From positions 1-64,000 of the IMG/VR virus record IMGVR_UViG_3300028133_000003: DNA of 64,000 bases. One strand, 5' to 3'. Made by a program: the position numbers and the translations under genes. The notes under the pieces were generated by a model. It saw nothing but the letters and a program-made list of their open reading frames with translations, ran no database searches and was not told where the DNA came from. Source of the stretch: a virus. Shown piece by piece: positions 28,501 to 38,116 of the stretch (its first letter is position 1; each line of letters starts with the position of its first letter).

Positions 28501-29441
28501 TCCTCTAGTGAAGAAGAAATCTTTAATACATCAGCGCCTATTCGTATTGGATCTGAACCTTCTACTAATTCTAAGACAACTGAGTTAGTACTTGAATCAA
28601 CCTTAATGATTCTATATTTAGTATTAATAGATTCTGAAATAACCTCTAAGCTATCACCTACCGCAAGCTGTATAGTGTCATCAAAATCAGCCTCTGAGTC
28701 AGTATAAAATAACTTATTTAGTTTATATTGTTTTCTTTGTGAAGTAACGTTAACACCGTTTATCTCCTCAGTAACCGTAGCATCTGATATTCTAAGTATA
28801 CTAAAATCACCAGTATATCTTTTTACTCTAGGTGGTAGATCAACTACAGCTTCATCTAATACATATGAAATATTTCTTTCAACGATTTGCTGTAGAAAAT
28901 CATCATAGTTTATATCAGATCGCCCAAGGTAATTATTGTTAAAAAAGTTTACCTTAGTTTGTGTATTGGTATTTAAAATAAATCTTTGGATAATAGAACG
29001 CTCAGTATCAATTGGTACCTGCCCTGTTAAGTCAAATGAAATATAAAGTAATGGATTAATTAATTCTTCAAAAAACCAATTAGGCTTTATGTTAAAGTTT
29101 TCAACGGTATTAATAGAATTTAAATCCTGTGCTTCTGTTGGTAATTTTGAAAGAACTAATTTTCTAAATGTACCATCGGATAATCTGATTGAACTGTTTG
29201 AACCATTTATATTGGTAATGGTATCAATATTATTCTGTAGCCTATCTACCGAATTCTTTAAAAAACCAAAACTAGGAATGGTTACTCTTGAATTGGTACC
29301 ATCATTATTCTGAATGTTTACTGTAACTGATTCATTACTAGAAGTTATGGCCTGATTAACTTTCTCAAAACTTTCTAATGAATTATTAAAAAGTCTAAGA
29401 AGCTCCGGAAGCATTGTCGATATTGAATTGTTTTCAGCCAT
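25536..29441 (-). CDS. Large baseplate/fibre protein with fibronectin-like segment
   Basis: The 1301-aa protein has a helical N-terminus (LRLFNNSLESFEKVNQA) and a beta-rich region. A coiled-coil stretch near 430-500 (LNNQKNTIEATLKELDGAI) is followed by a fibronectin-III-like domain (about 515-640), with IVKFKVRYRYLS, then VEVQVKSISEAGWPS, then SDWSDAIIIPF. The C-terminal half is low in recognisable domains and rich in Asn and Ser. Its place beside the wedge genes suggests a baseplate or long fibre component. The fibronectin-like call is by pattern only. Confidence 0.5.
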   Translation of the reverse strand: MAENNSISTMLPELLRLFNNSLESFEKVNQAITSSNESVTVNIQNNDGTNSRVTIPSFGFLKNSVDRLQNNIDTITNINGSNSSIRLSDGTFRKLVLSKLPTEAQDLNSINTVENFNIKPNWFFEELINPLLYISFDLTGQVPIDTERSIIQRFILNTNTQTKVNFFNNNYLGRSDINYDDFLQQIVERNISYVLDEAVVDLPPRVKRYTGDFSILRISDATVTEEINGVNVTSQRKQYKLNKLFYTDSEADFDDTIQLAVGDSLEVISESINTKYRIIKVDSSTNSVVLELVEGSDPIRIGADVLKISSSLEDNVQVDVTVGFNERCVTFVKPIDPDSKIPSVNWSPGSAFYTNTLTTVNEAGTEQTLAEYYQQSAIDFGAMLLSFADDKIPTTREGVTPDAPVLNDGDFGVKVINAQVSKSPSIVELTDLNNQKNTIEATLKELDGAIIQSRTKIQTTNYQTEVERDADINSLQGLITERSSQAELYASVVKEIDAKAKDNSVSSITPKYRARGFWAMPKEKSTPATGAQSIVKFKVRYRYLSNDGAANPVDQFKFTDGSGESQGAFSNYNIVESTLRPRLKNPLTGVYEWVAINTDNADAVNINQLDVPLRKGEQVEVQVKSISEAGWPSNPLESDWSDAIIIPFPPDLSSDNATEAIINQNQQDIAKVALEEDLNELGVQQHLSSSFTANETYFAHSSPVIASGFLSENQTPIDLFTKLTQMQNQLDLFAEILANAKGELVVTIIDDQGNVTNLKRNSVTKIFAGFYSSEVTNLDDPRGAIISKTFFINLANSEQSGLRLVSRIAGNRERMVKQSENPGYAIAEALNGTTILPATYSWLDNSATNQSNSRPTYTADDADYNTTRKYDLTPLLLTNPTINARDNFGQVTSLAPFQSTQNKNQYISSRFSDVSSENNFYSYINPIDEYTFNLDTCENFYGRDADTASSNPGEFIWGGGFDGSGNPTTAGNYTLSLGDNTLEVQITHPWVRSYAAFKSAYESMTGDTATLPNGLSGNIDCTTAGNGTANILFRQSKFSPLSSTELLGKQQAIYLNENAIQLRELAISGTFAGQTFTTGQTLQVSPTISAIAPLSDAADPNVVNDGAGYSRNVKNSFETFDQYTLGKESCGSYLFMSTDDHQSIQVGGDSSQSATVVQFGQQNSINVPMVFQYRMTDYFGAGSGADGGIGNIGGDNSGATTNITYSKKIGFDIWPNNADPFQYDIEVFAKYRTNNLNIDVIPSKTVTKSLNDLEKVLTKLSPSVTSTRVNDIVRGGGGTGSNRGVFKGIFTEDNNFNGNVL

Positions 29442-29466
29442 TTATTTTTATTCTTTCTTTTATTAT

Positions 29467-31596
29467 TTATTTAATCACGTCATACACAAAATCTAAAATA
29501 CCTTCTTGTGTACATATAAATTCTATAATCGGTTTTTCTGAAATATCAGCATTAGTTATTACTCCCATTGATTGACCAAATAAACCATTATTTAATCTAC
29601 CTGGTGCATCGGTCCATACCCTAATATTTCTTGAACCTATATTCAGATTATTATTAAAGGTTAGTCTTAGTGTTTGTCCAGTTTTCCATTGTATAGTAGT
29701 ATCATCTATATAAATATTTAAATCTCCACCTGCTTCATTGACAGTATCTAATCTTAACATGTTTGTGTAAGTTTGTAATTCTGTAAATACTTGAGGTACT
29801 GCCTGGTTTAAATTTAATGGGTTAGTAGAATTAATTACAACCTCACTACTATTAAAAGGTATCATAAAATTATATTCCTGTGTAGCTAATGACACAGTAA
29901 TAACATTAGGTACATTAGTATCTACTGTAATTCCAGTACCTTGTCTAACTACATCAGTATTATATTGTAAGGTAACAGGTACGTTCCCGTTTGCTAAACC
30001 TTGTATTTCATCTGAGTTTTTAGCAATTAGATCTAATAAAACTGTATCATTTGCAAAAGCTAAATTTGCATTATCTAATTGATCCTGTACACTTGTGATC
30101 TGAGCTTGTAATGAAGTTACATCAGCTACATTAGTAATTTGGTTTTCTAAGTTTTGGACCTTTTGGTCTAAGCTAGAAATTTCTAATTGTTGTGTTTGGA
30201 ATATTTTAGCTGATTCCTGTAGCTGTGCAGTCGCTTCACTGAAGAGCTGCATTGAAAATGTATTATAGTCATTAACGATTGTGTCGATGCCGGCCGTTCC
30301 TGGTGAAGCATCAAATCGTAAATTAATTTTAAATCCATAACTGTTTCCATTTTGCCCTGTGACTTTATTAGGTTTATATTTAGGGTATCTTTGAATGTAA
30401 CCACCGTCTGTTGTTGGAGTAATATTATCTACTAATAATATTCCATAAAGGTTTGTTACAGTATTAGAGGTATTGCTTGTATCAACTAAATCATAATAAA
30501 CTAATACTGCATTAAATTCAAATGTACTTGCCAAATCAGTTCCATTAAACTGAGGGATTGTAGATATAGTAGGATCTGTTATAATCTGTTCATAATCATT
30601 AGCATTAAAATCAACCGAAATACCATCCAACTGCGATCTAACATAAGCAGAGCCAGTAAAACCAGCAGGACTTCCATAATCAGCAGGATATTTTCTAATG
30701 TTTATACTTTCTGGGTTAGTAAATGTATTAGGTTCAGTAAAATAAGAATCTGTTGTAGTAGGAGGCGTTGGCTCATTCATCCAATTCGCATTAGGATCAG
30801 TATACCCTGCAGGCCCTGCACCTTGTAAAACCTGATCATAATCATAAAATGCCTTAAAGTCTAAACCTTGTGGGTGAACCGTTGATGCGTTTCTTCCGAG
30901 TATAAATTCAGAGTTAGGCCCGGTGCCTTGTATCTTTAAGCTTGGCTGATAATTATTATCTGAAATAGCATCAAACAAAATAGTTGGAGTACCACCTACT
31001 TCAGTTGGTACATTAATATAAAGTTCTGTATATGCTTCACCTGCTTTATCTACATTATTTACAATATCAATATCGCCTACATATTTTACAACTCTGTTAT
31101 ATTGTTGTGTTGCTGTATTAATAGAATCTTCTTCAACGAATAGTGGCTTAGCTACACCTGGATTTTTTTCTAATGCAGTTGCTTCACGAAACCTCATTGC
31201 ACCAGTCTCTTTCATCCATTTAAAAAATACTCTTTCTGCAACTGACCTTTGTATTGTGTTATCATAAGAGGCATCACTAATAATCATCTCCTCTATATTC
31301 AGCGCGTAATTCTGAAGACTTTCGGTAAAGTTAACATTAGGATCTCCTTTTAAACCTCCACTGGCAATCATACCATCAATAGTATCAAATTGCATATAAT
31401 TAGGTTCAGTGAGTGTACCTGTAGTATTAGGATCTAATTTATCAAAGTCTGGTATATTTAAAAGCACAAACTTAGAAAAGACCAACTTAAGCTCATCATT
31501 GTTAAGGGTCTTTGATAGATCTCTCGCAGAGGAAGAGAAGGTATAAAATGTACCTCCATCCGCTTGCGGTGTTTTAATTAAAGGCGTAGTTGCCAT
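29467..31596 (-). CDS. Baseplate/fibre protein with central coiled coil
   Basis: The 709-aa protein has an N-terminal domain with a conserved-looking stretch (SVAERVFFKWMKETGAMRF, about 118-136) that may contact the baseplate. A beta-rich middle follows, then a coiled coil around 465-530 (LEISSLDQKVQNLENQI, then LQAQITSVQDQL), then a C-terminal jelly-roll-like beta domain. This order (anchor, shaft, coiled-coil trimeriser, head) fits a trimeric short fibre or gp10-like protein. No firm homologue is recognised. Confidence 0.5.
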   Translation of the reverse strand: MATTPLIKTPQADGGTFYTFSSSARDLSKTLNNDELKLVFSKFVLLNIPDFDKLDPNTTGTLTEPNYMQFDTIDGMIASGGLKGDPNVNFTESLQNYALNIEEMIISDASYDNTIQRSVAERVFFKWMKETGAMRFREATALEKNPGVAKPLFVEEDSINTATQQYNRVVKYVGDIDIVNNVDKAGEAYTELYINVPTEVGGTPTILFDAISDNNYQPSLKIQGTGPNSEFILGRNASTVHPQGLDFKAFYDYDQVLQGAGPAGYTDPNANWMNEPTPPTTTDSYFTEPNTFTNPESINIRKYPADYGSPAGFTGSAYVRSQLDGISVDFNANDYEQIITDPTISTIPQFNGTDLASTFEFNAVLVYYDLVDTSNTSNTVTNLYGILLVDNITPTTDGGYIQRYPKYKPNKVTGQNGNSYGFKINLRFDASPGTAGIDTIVNDYNTFSMQLFSEATAQLQESAKIFQTQQLEISSLDQKVQNLENQITNVADVTSLQAQITSVQDQLDNANLAFANDTVLLDLIAKNSDEIQGLANGNVPVTLQYNTDVVRQGTGITVDTNVPNVITVSLATQEYNFMIPFNSSEVVINSTNPLNLNQAVPQVFTELQTYTNMLRLDTVNEAGGDLNIYIDDTTIQWKTGQTLRLTFNNNLNIGSRNIRVWTDAPGRLNNGLFGQSMGVITNADISEKPIIEFICTQEGILDFVYDVIK

Positions 31597-31614
31597 GTAT
31601 CTTATTTCTTTTTA

Positions 31615-32253
31615 TTAAACTATTGAATATCCAGTTCCACCTACTAAGAACCAAACACCATTTCCTAATCCATCATTAACACACAGTAAGTGAGCAGTCT
31701 GCCCTTGCGCATTTAACTCAATACTAGTACCACCTGGTAATACTAACGGAGTAACTGCACCGGATATACTTATAACACCAGTTTGTGCCTCAGAATAAAC
31801 AAAGAATATTTCTTGACCTATTGAACCATCATTTAGTTGAATAGTTACTGGAGTGACGGTACTATTTCCAACCCTTTCCACTGTGTATGGTGGTATCGCT
31901 GTACTTGTACCAACTGTAATTACTCCAGCTGTTGCAAAAACATCATCCAATGTTTGTGGGTCTATATCATTCCTAAATAAACCTCCGTTATTTAAACTTA
32001 GGTTTCCGCTCATTTCTACATTAGTTAAAATATCAAATGTAGATGCATTAATGTCTAATAAGACTGTACTTAACCCTACTCTTAATGATTCTGTTTTTAA
32101 ATCGTTAAGATTAGTGATAGTACCAGCAGTAGGATTGATGTAAACCTCCATTGCATTAATTTCACTTGTCAAGATATTGAAGTTATCATTCAATACTAGT
32201 CTGGATCCTGATAAAGAATCTGTTCCAAGAATTTCTGTTACGCTAATTGCCAT
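31615..32253 (-). CDS. Small fibre/baseplate protein sharing an anchor with the 860-aa fibre
   Basis: The 212-aa protein starts MAISVTEILGTDSLS followed by LNDNFNIL, matching the 860-aa protein start in pattern (MA-x-x-x-x-E-x-L-x-x-D-x-x-S ... N-x-NF). The shared piece may dock both to the same site. The remainder is beta-rich (IQLNDGSIGQEIFFVY, then GVISISGAVTPLVLPGG) and looks like a compact trimeric head domain. It lies 7 bases downstream of the gp7-like gene. Confidence 0.5.
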   Translation of the reverse strand: MAISVTEILGTDSLSGSRLVLNDNFNILTSEINAMEVYINPTAGTITNLNDLKTESLRVGLSTVLLDINASTFDILTNVEMSGNLSLNNGGLFRNDIDPQTLDDVFATAGVITVGTSTAIPPYTVERVGNSTVTPVTIQLNDGSIGQEIFFVYSEAQTGVISISGAVTPLVLPGGTSIELNAQGQTAHLLCVNDGLGNGVWFLVGGTGYSIV

Positions 32254-32260
32254 TTCTTTT

Positions 32261-35200
32261 CTATTTTATTACTAGGATATTTCTTCCCTTTTTATATTTA
32301 TTCCCATTCGTATCTGTAAGTTCAAGTGTGATCTCGTATTTACCAGGCACCTTAAACAGATATGTTAAGTATTTACTCTCAAAATATATATCGGCCATGT
32401 TTGAGTTAGTTGTATTCTTAATAATCCATCTAGGCTCAGCCTTTCCTGGAATCTTACATTTATCATAAACAAACATTAACCAAGTCATTTTAGGTAATGT
32501 TTTTCCATTATTTATAAACTTAGCTGTATTCCATGTTGCATTACTAGATTTACTTAAGCCTTTTCTATAAATTAAGCTAGGGCAATCATCACTGGTTGGC
32601 CACGGTGAACCTGTTCCAGTAGATGGACATACTCTATCGCCATTAGCATATACAATATCAATATATTTCCAATCGCCATGTACACCAAAATATCTACATA
32701 CTGCTTGAATAAACTTTTGATTATATGTAGCATCATACACAACATTGTAAACATACTTGTTAATTATTCTATTTGTACTAACATTTAAACTAGCAGCAGC
32801 ATCAGCTAATGTACTAATGGTTGAATCAAAATAATGTTCTGCAGTAATACCATTTTCATCAATTATTTTTAGATAAGTATCTGGTGCAACTTCTTTAAAC
32901 TGAAAGAATGCTGGAGTATCACCGGTCGTACTAGTCATATCCCACCATAAATGATAAGTATCATTCCAACCGCCAACATCTAAATTATCCCATCTATAAG
33001 GTCCACTAAAACTAGCCTTACCATCATCCTGGTAATTTAATAGTTGAAAATCTGGAGAAGCACCTAATCCAAAATTATTAAGTATAGCATTAACTCTATC
33101 TAATGATTCATATAAACTTGGGGTCTCTTCATCCCATGTCATTACAGGTTCAATTGGTAAATTCCATAAAGATCCATAATCCTTCCATTTAAACTTACCC
33201 TCGCTTGACCATGTATAGTTTTCCTTTCTTGCTTGGTACCATCCTGAATATTCTACTTCTCTACTATCTACACAAATAAAATTAGTTTTAACATTAGACG
33301 AAATGTTATTAAATAGATCGTATAGTTTCATTTCTACACTATATGTACCAACATACGGTAATATTATAGGTAATTTATTATACTGTGAGATTGGGCCTCT
33401 AAACACTTTAAAATATGCCGGTGAAATATCAGTTGCATCTTTATAAACCGTCCATTCTATTTCATCAAAATTACCTCTTTCAATTGCACCCCAAGTAAAT
33501 AAAGTTTCACCAGGAAGTTGATTAAATAGTAATTGAGAATTAACTACAGATTCACAACCTACAACTAATCTATCCACATTTTGACCGAACAACCTAATAA
33601 CAGCTCCGGTAACAACCGTCTCTTTAGTTATATCCCAAAATAGCCATGGGTCTGTAAATGATGTTTTTAATGCAATCAATTGATTATATAATGCATCTCT
33701 TACTTCAATATCAGTATCACCAACCAAGGCAGTATATGTAGCTCCCGTATTACTAATTGGATCAGTGATGCTAAAAATATCACCAGGATTAACTCCTTGT
33801 GGATCAATGTCAAATGAAAAGAATTTATTTGCATCATCTAGTTGATTCCAAGTAGAGTCTATATTATTCCATGTAACATTAGAAAAAGAAGTATTTTCCA
33901 AAACTGTCATGGCACCTACTGGTATACCCGGTTTATCTGGTAAATAATAAGATGACTCACCGTCAGGCCATGCACCAACTTTATTTTGGTTTGGGGCATA
34001 TCTTGTAAAGTATGCTAAAAACGCATCACTTAGTCCTGCTATAGTAACATTAGATCCATCATAAGGGTAACCAAAGGGGCCATTAAGATCAGGTCCTATG
34101 GGTGATGGTGGAAAAATTGTACTGGCTGATATAGGCCCAGGGATTAAATTTCTACCTATTGCGTTAGCTGATGAAAGAGGAGCTATGTATGCGTTACAAA
34201 AATTTATTACAGCTTCATCTACAATTGCTTCTGATGCTATACAAAATGATGTAAAGGATCGCAAGTCTTCCATGTATATACAATCATCAGTAGATAATTT
34301 AAAGCTTGCATCTATACCTGCAGTAATTTCCTTTTTGTCGTTTCTACTTAATGTATTAACAACTTCAAGTAATCCGAAAAAATCGGCTTCACCAGTAATA
34401 TCTTTAATATGAGCGTTAAGTGGTAAAAATTCATTCTCTAGTTTTTTCTTTAAACCGAATAACTTAATAAGTATTTCTTCAATTGTAAAGTCATAATTCT
34501 CGGTAGTGATAGGTAAATCTTCACTGTCAAATTTATCAGGTTCAATATTATTAATTCTATAAATTAAACTAAATAAACTAGTCTTTCTAAATTTCTTATT
34601 AGGTAAAGTTATTTTTTTATCATTTAGCTGAACCGTTGGATCAAAAACATCGATGTTATTACTCTGAATGTATTTTCCAAACTGTGGAGAATTTGCATCA
34701 ACATTTTTCCAAAACTCTCTTACCTTTAAAGTATCATAACCAAAAAATTTAATTGCATTTACTAAAGCCTTATATGAACCTATCCAAGGATATATGTTAG
34801 ATCCTTCCAACATAATTTCCTTTCTCTTGATATTTACTTCAGCAAAATTAGGTAAAAGTTCTTTAATGTTTGTATCTCTAAATACACTACTATCAGATTC
34901 TAAAATATTATAACCCATATTCTGAGTCATAACCCTTAACCTTTCGTCTTCACCTAAAGTTTCACCCCAAACTAATATTCTAGCAATTACCTTATCAGTA
35001 CAATCGTCTTTAATAAGTAAGGTTCTTTTAAATGTATTTTCTACTTCAGATCTTATCGCTAAATTAATTTGTAAAGCTTCAGATCTAATTTTATCTGTTA
35101 CTGTATAACCTAAAGGATCAACCGTTTCACTAGGATCTGAATCTAATGCAATATCTAATTCTGTTAAAATTTCTAAATCTGGTCCATCATCTTCTTGTAC

Positions 35201-35545
35201 TAATGCACTTTGTGTACCTGTATTAAAATCCATATTAAACTGAAATAATAAAATCTCAGTAGGATCTGATGTCTCCCATTCAGCAATCCAATTACATACT
35301 CCGTTTGTAGATCCAGTAGTACCTGTTGAAACTTCAAGGCCATGAGGAAACCCAAACTGTTTTAAATTATTATTTTTATTTACAAACTCTTCAAGTATAA
35401 AAAGTTGACCTACTTCAAATAAACCTATAGACACTTTAGGCAAGTACATAGTTCCTGACCATGAATCCGTTGATGAATCATAATCAAAATTAAGATACTT
35501 TCCGTTCTTATCAAAGAAATTTAAATATTTCCAGTTATTAATCAT
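32261..35545 (-). CDS. Baseplate wedge protein, gp7-like
   Basis: The 1094-aa length is near T4 gp7 (1032 aa), and the gene follows gp6 with only one small gene between, as gp7 follows gp6 in T4. Residues about 265-300 (YPWIGSYKALVNAIKFFGY) resemble the tail protein I-like helical domain found in gp7-type wedge proteins. The rest is beta-rich with many Trp and Tyr. In T4, gp7 joins gp6 and gp25 to the outer baseplate and drives its shape change. The call relies on gene order and length more than on motifs. Confidence 0.5.
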   Translation of the reverse strand: MINNWKYLNFFDKNGKYLNFDYDSSTDSWSGTMYLPKVSIGLFEVGQLFILEEFVNKNNNLKQFGFPHGLEVSTGTTGSTNGVCNWIAEWETSDPTEILLFQFNMDFNTGTQSALVQEDDGPDLEILTELDIALDSDPSETVDPLGYTVTDKIRSEALQINLAIRSEVENTFKRTLLIKDDCTDKVIARILVWGETLGEDERLRVMTQNMGYNILESDSSVFRDTNIKELLPNFAEVNIKRKEIMLEGSNIYPWIGSYKALVNAIKFFGYDTLKVREFWKNVDANSPQFGKYIQSNNIDVFDPTVQLNDKKITLPNKKFRKTSLFSLIYRINNIEPDKFDSEDLPITTENYDFTIEEILIKLFGLKKKLENEFLPLNAHIKDITGEADFFGLLEVVNTLSRNDKKEITAGIDASFKLSTDDCIYMEDLRSFTSFCIASEAIVDEAVINFCNAYIAPLSSANAIGRNLIPGPISASTIFPPSPIGPDLNGPFGYPYDGSNVTIAGLSDAFLAYFTRYAPNQNKVGAWPDGESSYYLPDKPGIPVGAMTVLENTSFSNVTWNNIDSTWNQLDDANKFFSFDIDPQGVNPGDIFSITDPISNTGATYTALVGDTDIEVRDALYNQLIALKTSFTDPWLFWDITKETVVTGAVIRLFGQNVDRLVVGCESVVNSQLLFNQLPGETLFTWGAIERGNFDEIEWTVYKDATDISPAYFKVFRGPISQYNKLPIILPYVGTYSVEMKLYDLFNNISSNVKTNFICVDSREVEYSGWYQARKENYTWSSEGKFKWKDYGSLWNLPIEPVMTWDEETPSLYESLDRVNAILNNFGLGASPDFQLLNYQDDGKASFSGPYRWDNLDVGGWNDTYHLWWDMTSTTGDTPAFFQFKEVAPDTYLKIIDENGITAEHYFDSTISTLADAAASLNVSTNRIINKYVYNVVYDATYNQKFIQAVCRYFGVHGDWKYIDIVYANGDRVCPSTGTGSPWPTSDDCPSLIYRKGLSKSSNATWNTAKFINNGKTLPKMTWLMFVYDKCKIPGKAEPRWIIKNTTNSNMADIYFESKYLTYLFKVPGKYEITLELTDTNGNKYKKGRNILVIK

Positions 35546-35546
35546 C

Positions 35547-35816
35547 TTAGTTTATTTTTTGATAATCTTTAGGTACCCCAAAGTTGTAATATATTCTAAG
35601 ATACTTAACCTTATTAATCCAAAATATCATTATAGGACCAAGATGATCTTCTATAAAGGCCCTAAGTCTTTCATTCCTAAACATATAATTAGAAAATGAA
35701 TTTTTCATAAGGTTAGAAGCATAATCATTACCTTCATTCTTTAGTTCCCACCCTTCCTCGTAAGTAGCTTTATATACACTTGGCATTCCTTTTCTTCTTT
35801 CTGTAAACTTGTTCAT
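35547..35816 (-). CDS. Small protein between wedge genes
   Basis: The 89-aa protein has an aromatic and basic composition with a helical middle (YASNLMKNSFSNYMFRNERLRAF). It fills the gap between the gp6-like and gp7-like genes with one-base spacing, so it is co-expressed with the wedge and probably a minor wedge part or assembly factor. Not recognised. Confidence 0.5.
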   Translation of the reverse strand: MNKFTERRKGMPSVYKATYEEGWELKNEGNDYASNLMKNSFSNYMFRNERLRAFIEDHLGPIMIFWINKVKYLRIYYNFGVPKDYQKIN

Positions 35817-35817
35817 A

Positions 35818-37674
35818 TTACTTTCCCTTTATTGCTTTTAGTGCAGGATTATCTTGTAGTCTTCCTGTATTTGTACTTCTAGAATTACGTGATGTTGCAA
35901 TAGTAGTTCCTCTAGTTCTCTTAAGATCATTAAACTTAGCTTGTTGAGTTTTATTGTAAAGATTATTAGGTATAGTTCCTTTGAAGAATATGTTAAGAGA
36001 ACTTATACCTTGTTTATTAGGTATTTCTTCAAACTCGGTACCATTCCTATCTTCCCATCCACCTCTTATGATAGCTAAATCCTCAGGTCCAATAACTATA
36101 TCACCAAAGCTATCTAATCCTAACTGAGGATCTTCACCTTCTTTAATTTCTACCTTTTTAGTTTCAATCAATACTCTTTGATCTGTTATAGGATCTGTTC
36201 CATAAGTAGGTACTTCATAAAAACCTTCTCTTATAGCTTTCTCGTTTTCTTCAGAGATAAAAAATACATTTACAGAATCTACACCATCAACATTTTCAAT
36301 AATTGAAATTATATCTGATCTAGGAATTCTATCTCTTCTATTTATATATGTAAAGTACGTACTTAATTGTTCTCTAACACTTGAATGAATTGCTTCTTTA
36401 TCAAAACCTTCAACATATCGTAGTATAATATTTAAAGCATATTTTTTAATTATAGGATCATTAATTCTAACCTCAGCTGTTATAATTTGCCTTCCACTTT
36501 TATTAAGTATTTCATAAACCATTTCCTTTTCATCAGGATTTAAAGTAAACTCATCTTGTGGTACACTAAAGTAATCCTGGTCACTAGTTATTTTCTTAGC
36601 AACATCAGGTATTAAGAAAAGGTAAACTATATTATCATCATCTAAGTATTGGTCATCTTTAGTGTTATATGCATCTATAAAAGAAAAGTAATCATACTTA
36701 CTTAAATAGTAAATGTAATTATTAGGATTAGCTAAAACAAATGAATTACTTTGGTAAGGTGCAATTAATCTTGTAAACTGTGGATCTTCACTATCAGAAC
36801 CGAACATAGGATTTCGTACAATGTTTAATGATAGTACTTCATTAAGATCAACCTCATTACCTTGTGAGTCCGTTCCAGGATCTTTAAATTTAATATCTAA
36901 ATTTTTGCCACCAATATTACCAGCAGATCCTCTAGTCTTTACGTATGTTACTTTAATAATTGATCCTAATGCCGGTGGTTGGCCGAACTGATTATTACCA
37001 AAGAATATAGTTAACCCACCATTAACACTAGTCTTAACCATGACAGCCTCTTCTCCATTATTCATATCATACAAGGAATTTGCATTCTTCCATAGCTTAC
37101 CATCAACGTAGACATCCACCATATATTGATCTGTTGGATCTTTTGTAGTTAAATTATAGCTTTGTAAAGGTTCTCCAGTTCCAGTAAATGTTTGATCTTC
37201 AATTTCTCCTTGTATTAATTGAACATTAGAAAATGCCGTTGTGCTTTTTTCTAATCTTATATAATCACTATCAAACTTTATAAAATAACTTAAACTGTTT
37301 TGCCCTACTTCAAGAGCTACATAATTTAGTATTTGTACAAAATCACCATCAACTGAAACAGCTGCAGAAGTGTTTAATCTTAATCCAATTATACCTTGTG
37401 CTGATATACCTCTAGTAGGATCATGGCCAGTTAATCTGGATAATCCATAAATAGATTCAATATTTCTAGCTCTACTAATGTTAAGTTCGGTGGCAACAGC
37501 TTCGATATAAAATAAAATAAGTTCTCCTAAATTAGCAACCACGGTTAAAATTTGACCAAATGGAGATGCCGGTGTAAACACTTCACCTGCCTGATCATAC
37601 TGTCGTTGTAAGTACTGAAATGCATCAAAGAATAACTCTGTTGCTTTTATTCTGGTTTTGCTAAAAAATGACAT
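35818..37674 (-). CDS. 6: Baseplate wedge protein gp6 (J-like)
   Basis: The 618-aa protein is close to T4 gp6 (660 aa). The N-terminal helical part (AFQYLQRQYDQAGEVFTPAS, then VVANLGELILFYIEAVATEL) and the region VKTSVNGGLTIFFGNNQFGQ with KVTYVKTRGSAGNI are characteristic of the baseplate J/gp6 family. The C-terminal domain has the DIISIIENVDGVDSVNVFF pattern common to J-like proteins. Gp6 forms the inner baseplate ring that holds wedges together and triggers sheath contraction. The gp25-like gene lies just upstream, as in most contractile systems. Confidence 0.85.
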   Translation of the reverse strand: MSFFSKTRIKATELFFDAFQYLQRQYDQAGEVFTPASPFGQILTVVANLGELILFYIEAVATELNISRARNIESIYGLSRLTGHDPTRGISAQGIIGLRLNTSAAVSVDGDFVQILNYVALEVGQNSLSYFIKFDSDYIRLEKSTTAFSNVQLIQGEIEDQTFTGTGEPLQSYNLTTKDPTDQYMVDVYVDGKLWKNANSLYDMNNGEEAVMVKTSVNGGLTIFFGNNQFGQPPALGSIIKVTYVKTRGSAGNIGGKNLDIKFKDPGTDSQGNEVDLNEVLSLNIVRNPMFGSDSEDPQFTRLIAPYQSNSFVLANPNNYIYYLSKYDYFSFIDAYNTKDDQYLDDDNIVYLFLIPDVAKKITSDQDYFSVPQDEFTLNPDEKEMVYEILNKSGRQIITAEVRINDPIIKKYALNIILRYVEGFDKEAIHSSVREQLSTYFTYINRRDRIPRSDIISIIENVDGVDSVNVFFISEENEKAIREGFYEVPTYGTDPITDQRVLIETKKVEIKEGEDPQLGLDSFGDIVIGPEDLAIIRGGWEDRNGTEFEEIPNKQGISSLNIFFKGTIPNNLYNKTQQAKFNDLKRTRGTTIATSRNSRSTNTGRLQDNPALKAIKGK

Positions 37675-37693
37675 TAACTATTTTATTTTTATT

Positions 37694-38059
37694 TTAAAAT
37701 AAAGCCCCTATGACTCTTTCCTCATTTATGAAAATATCAACTAAACAACCGTTTCTTTCTACTGTGCTGTAAAATTGTACTCTCGTATCAACACCAAAAG
37801 CATTACTACTGCTGTTTAAACAATATGATTGAATCTGACTTGTAATTCTCTGTGCAATAACAGATTCATTTAAAACTAAAGAAAAGACAAGATCATCTAA
37901 GTTACATCCAATATTTGGAGCCCCTAGTACCTCACCTTGTCTAGTGAATAAACAATTTTCTATTTTAAGGATAAGTTGTTGCAACTGATCTGTTACTTCA
38001 ATTACATCATCATTGTACTTAGGTGCTTCTATGTCTCTACTGTATATTTCCTTTATCAT
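37694..38059 (-). CDS. 25: Baseplate wedge protein gp25
   Basis: The 121-aa protein fits the gp25/GpW-lysozyme-like family (T4 gp25 132 aa). The pattern IENCLFTRQGEVLGAPNIG, then LDDLVFSLVLNE, then a C-terminal strand pair (VQFYSTVERNGCLVDIFI), is typical. The family's usual EPR-like core motif is not obvious. Gp25 forms the inner wedge with gp6 and gp53 and is where the sheath starts to polymerise. A promoter-like motif lies 16 bases before the start. Confidence 0.8.
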   Translation of the reverse strand: MIKEIYSRDIEAPKYNDDVIEVTDQLQQLILKIENCLFTRQGEVLGAPNIGCNLDDLVFSLVLNESVIAQRITSQIQSYCLNSSSNAFGVDTRVQFYSTVERNGCLVDIFINEERVIGALF

Positions 38060-38075
38060 TGAGAATATTCTTTTA

Positions 38076-38085
38076 TTATATATTC
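38076..38085 (-). promoter_or_regulatory. Promoter-like motif GAATATATAA
   Basis: The minus strand reads GAATATATAATAAAAG, 16 bases before the gp25 start codon, in a 57-base gap. It is one of the best matches to the shared motif. Confidence 0.5.
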
Positions 38086-38116
38086 TCTACATTTTTTGTG
38101 GGTCTTAGATTATATT

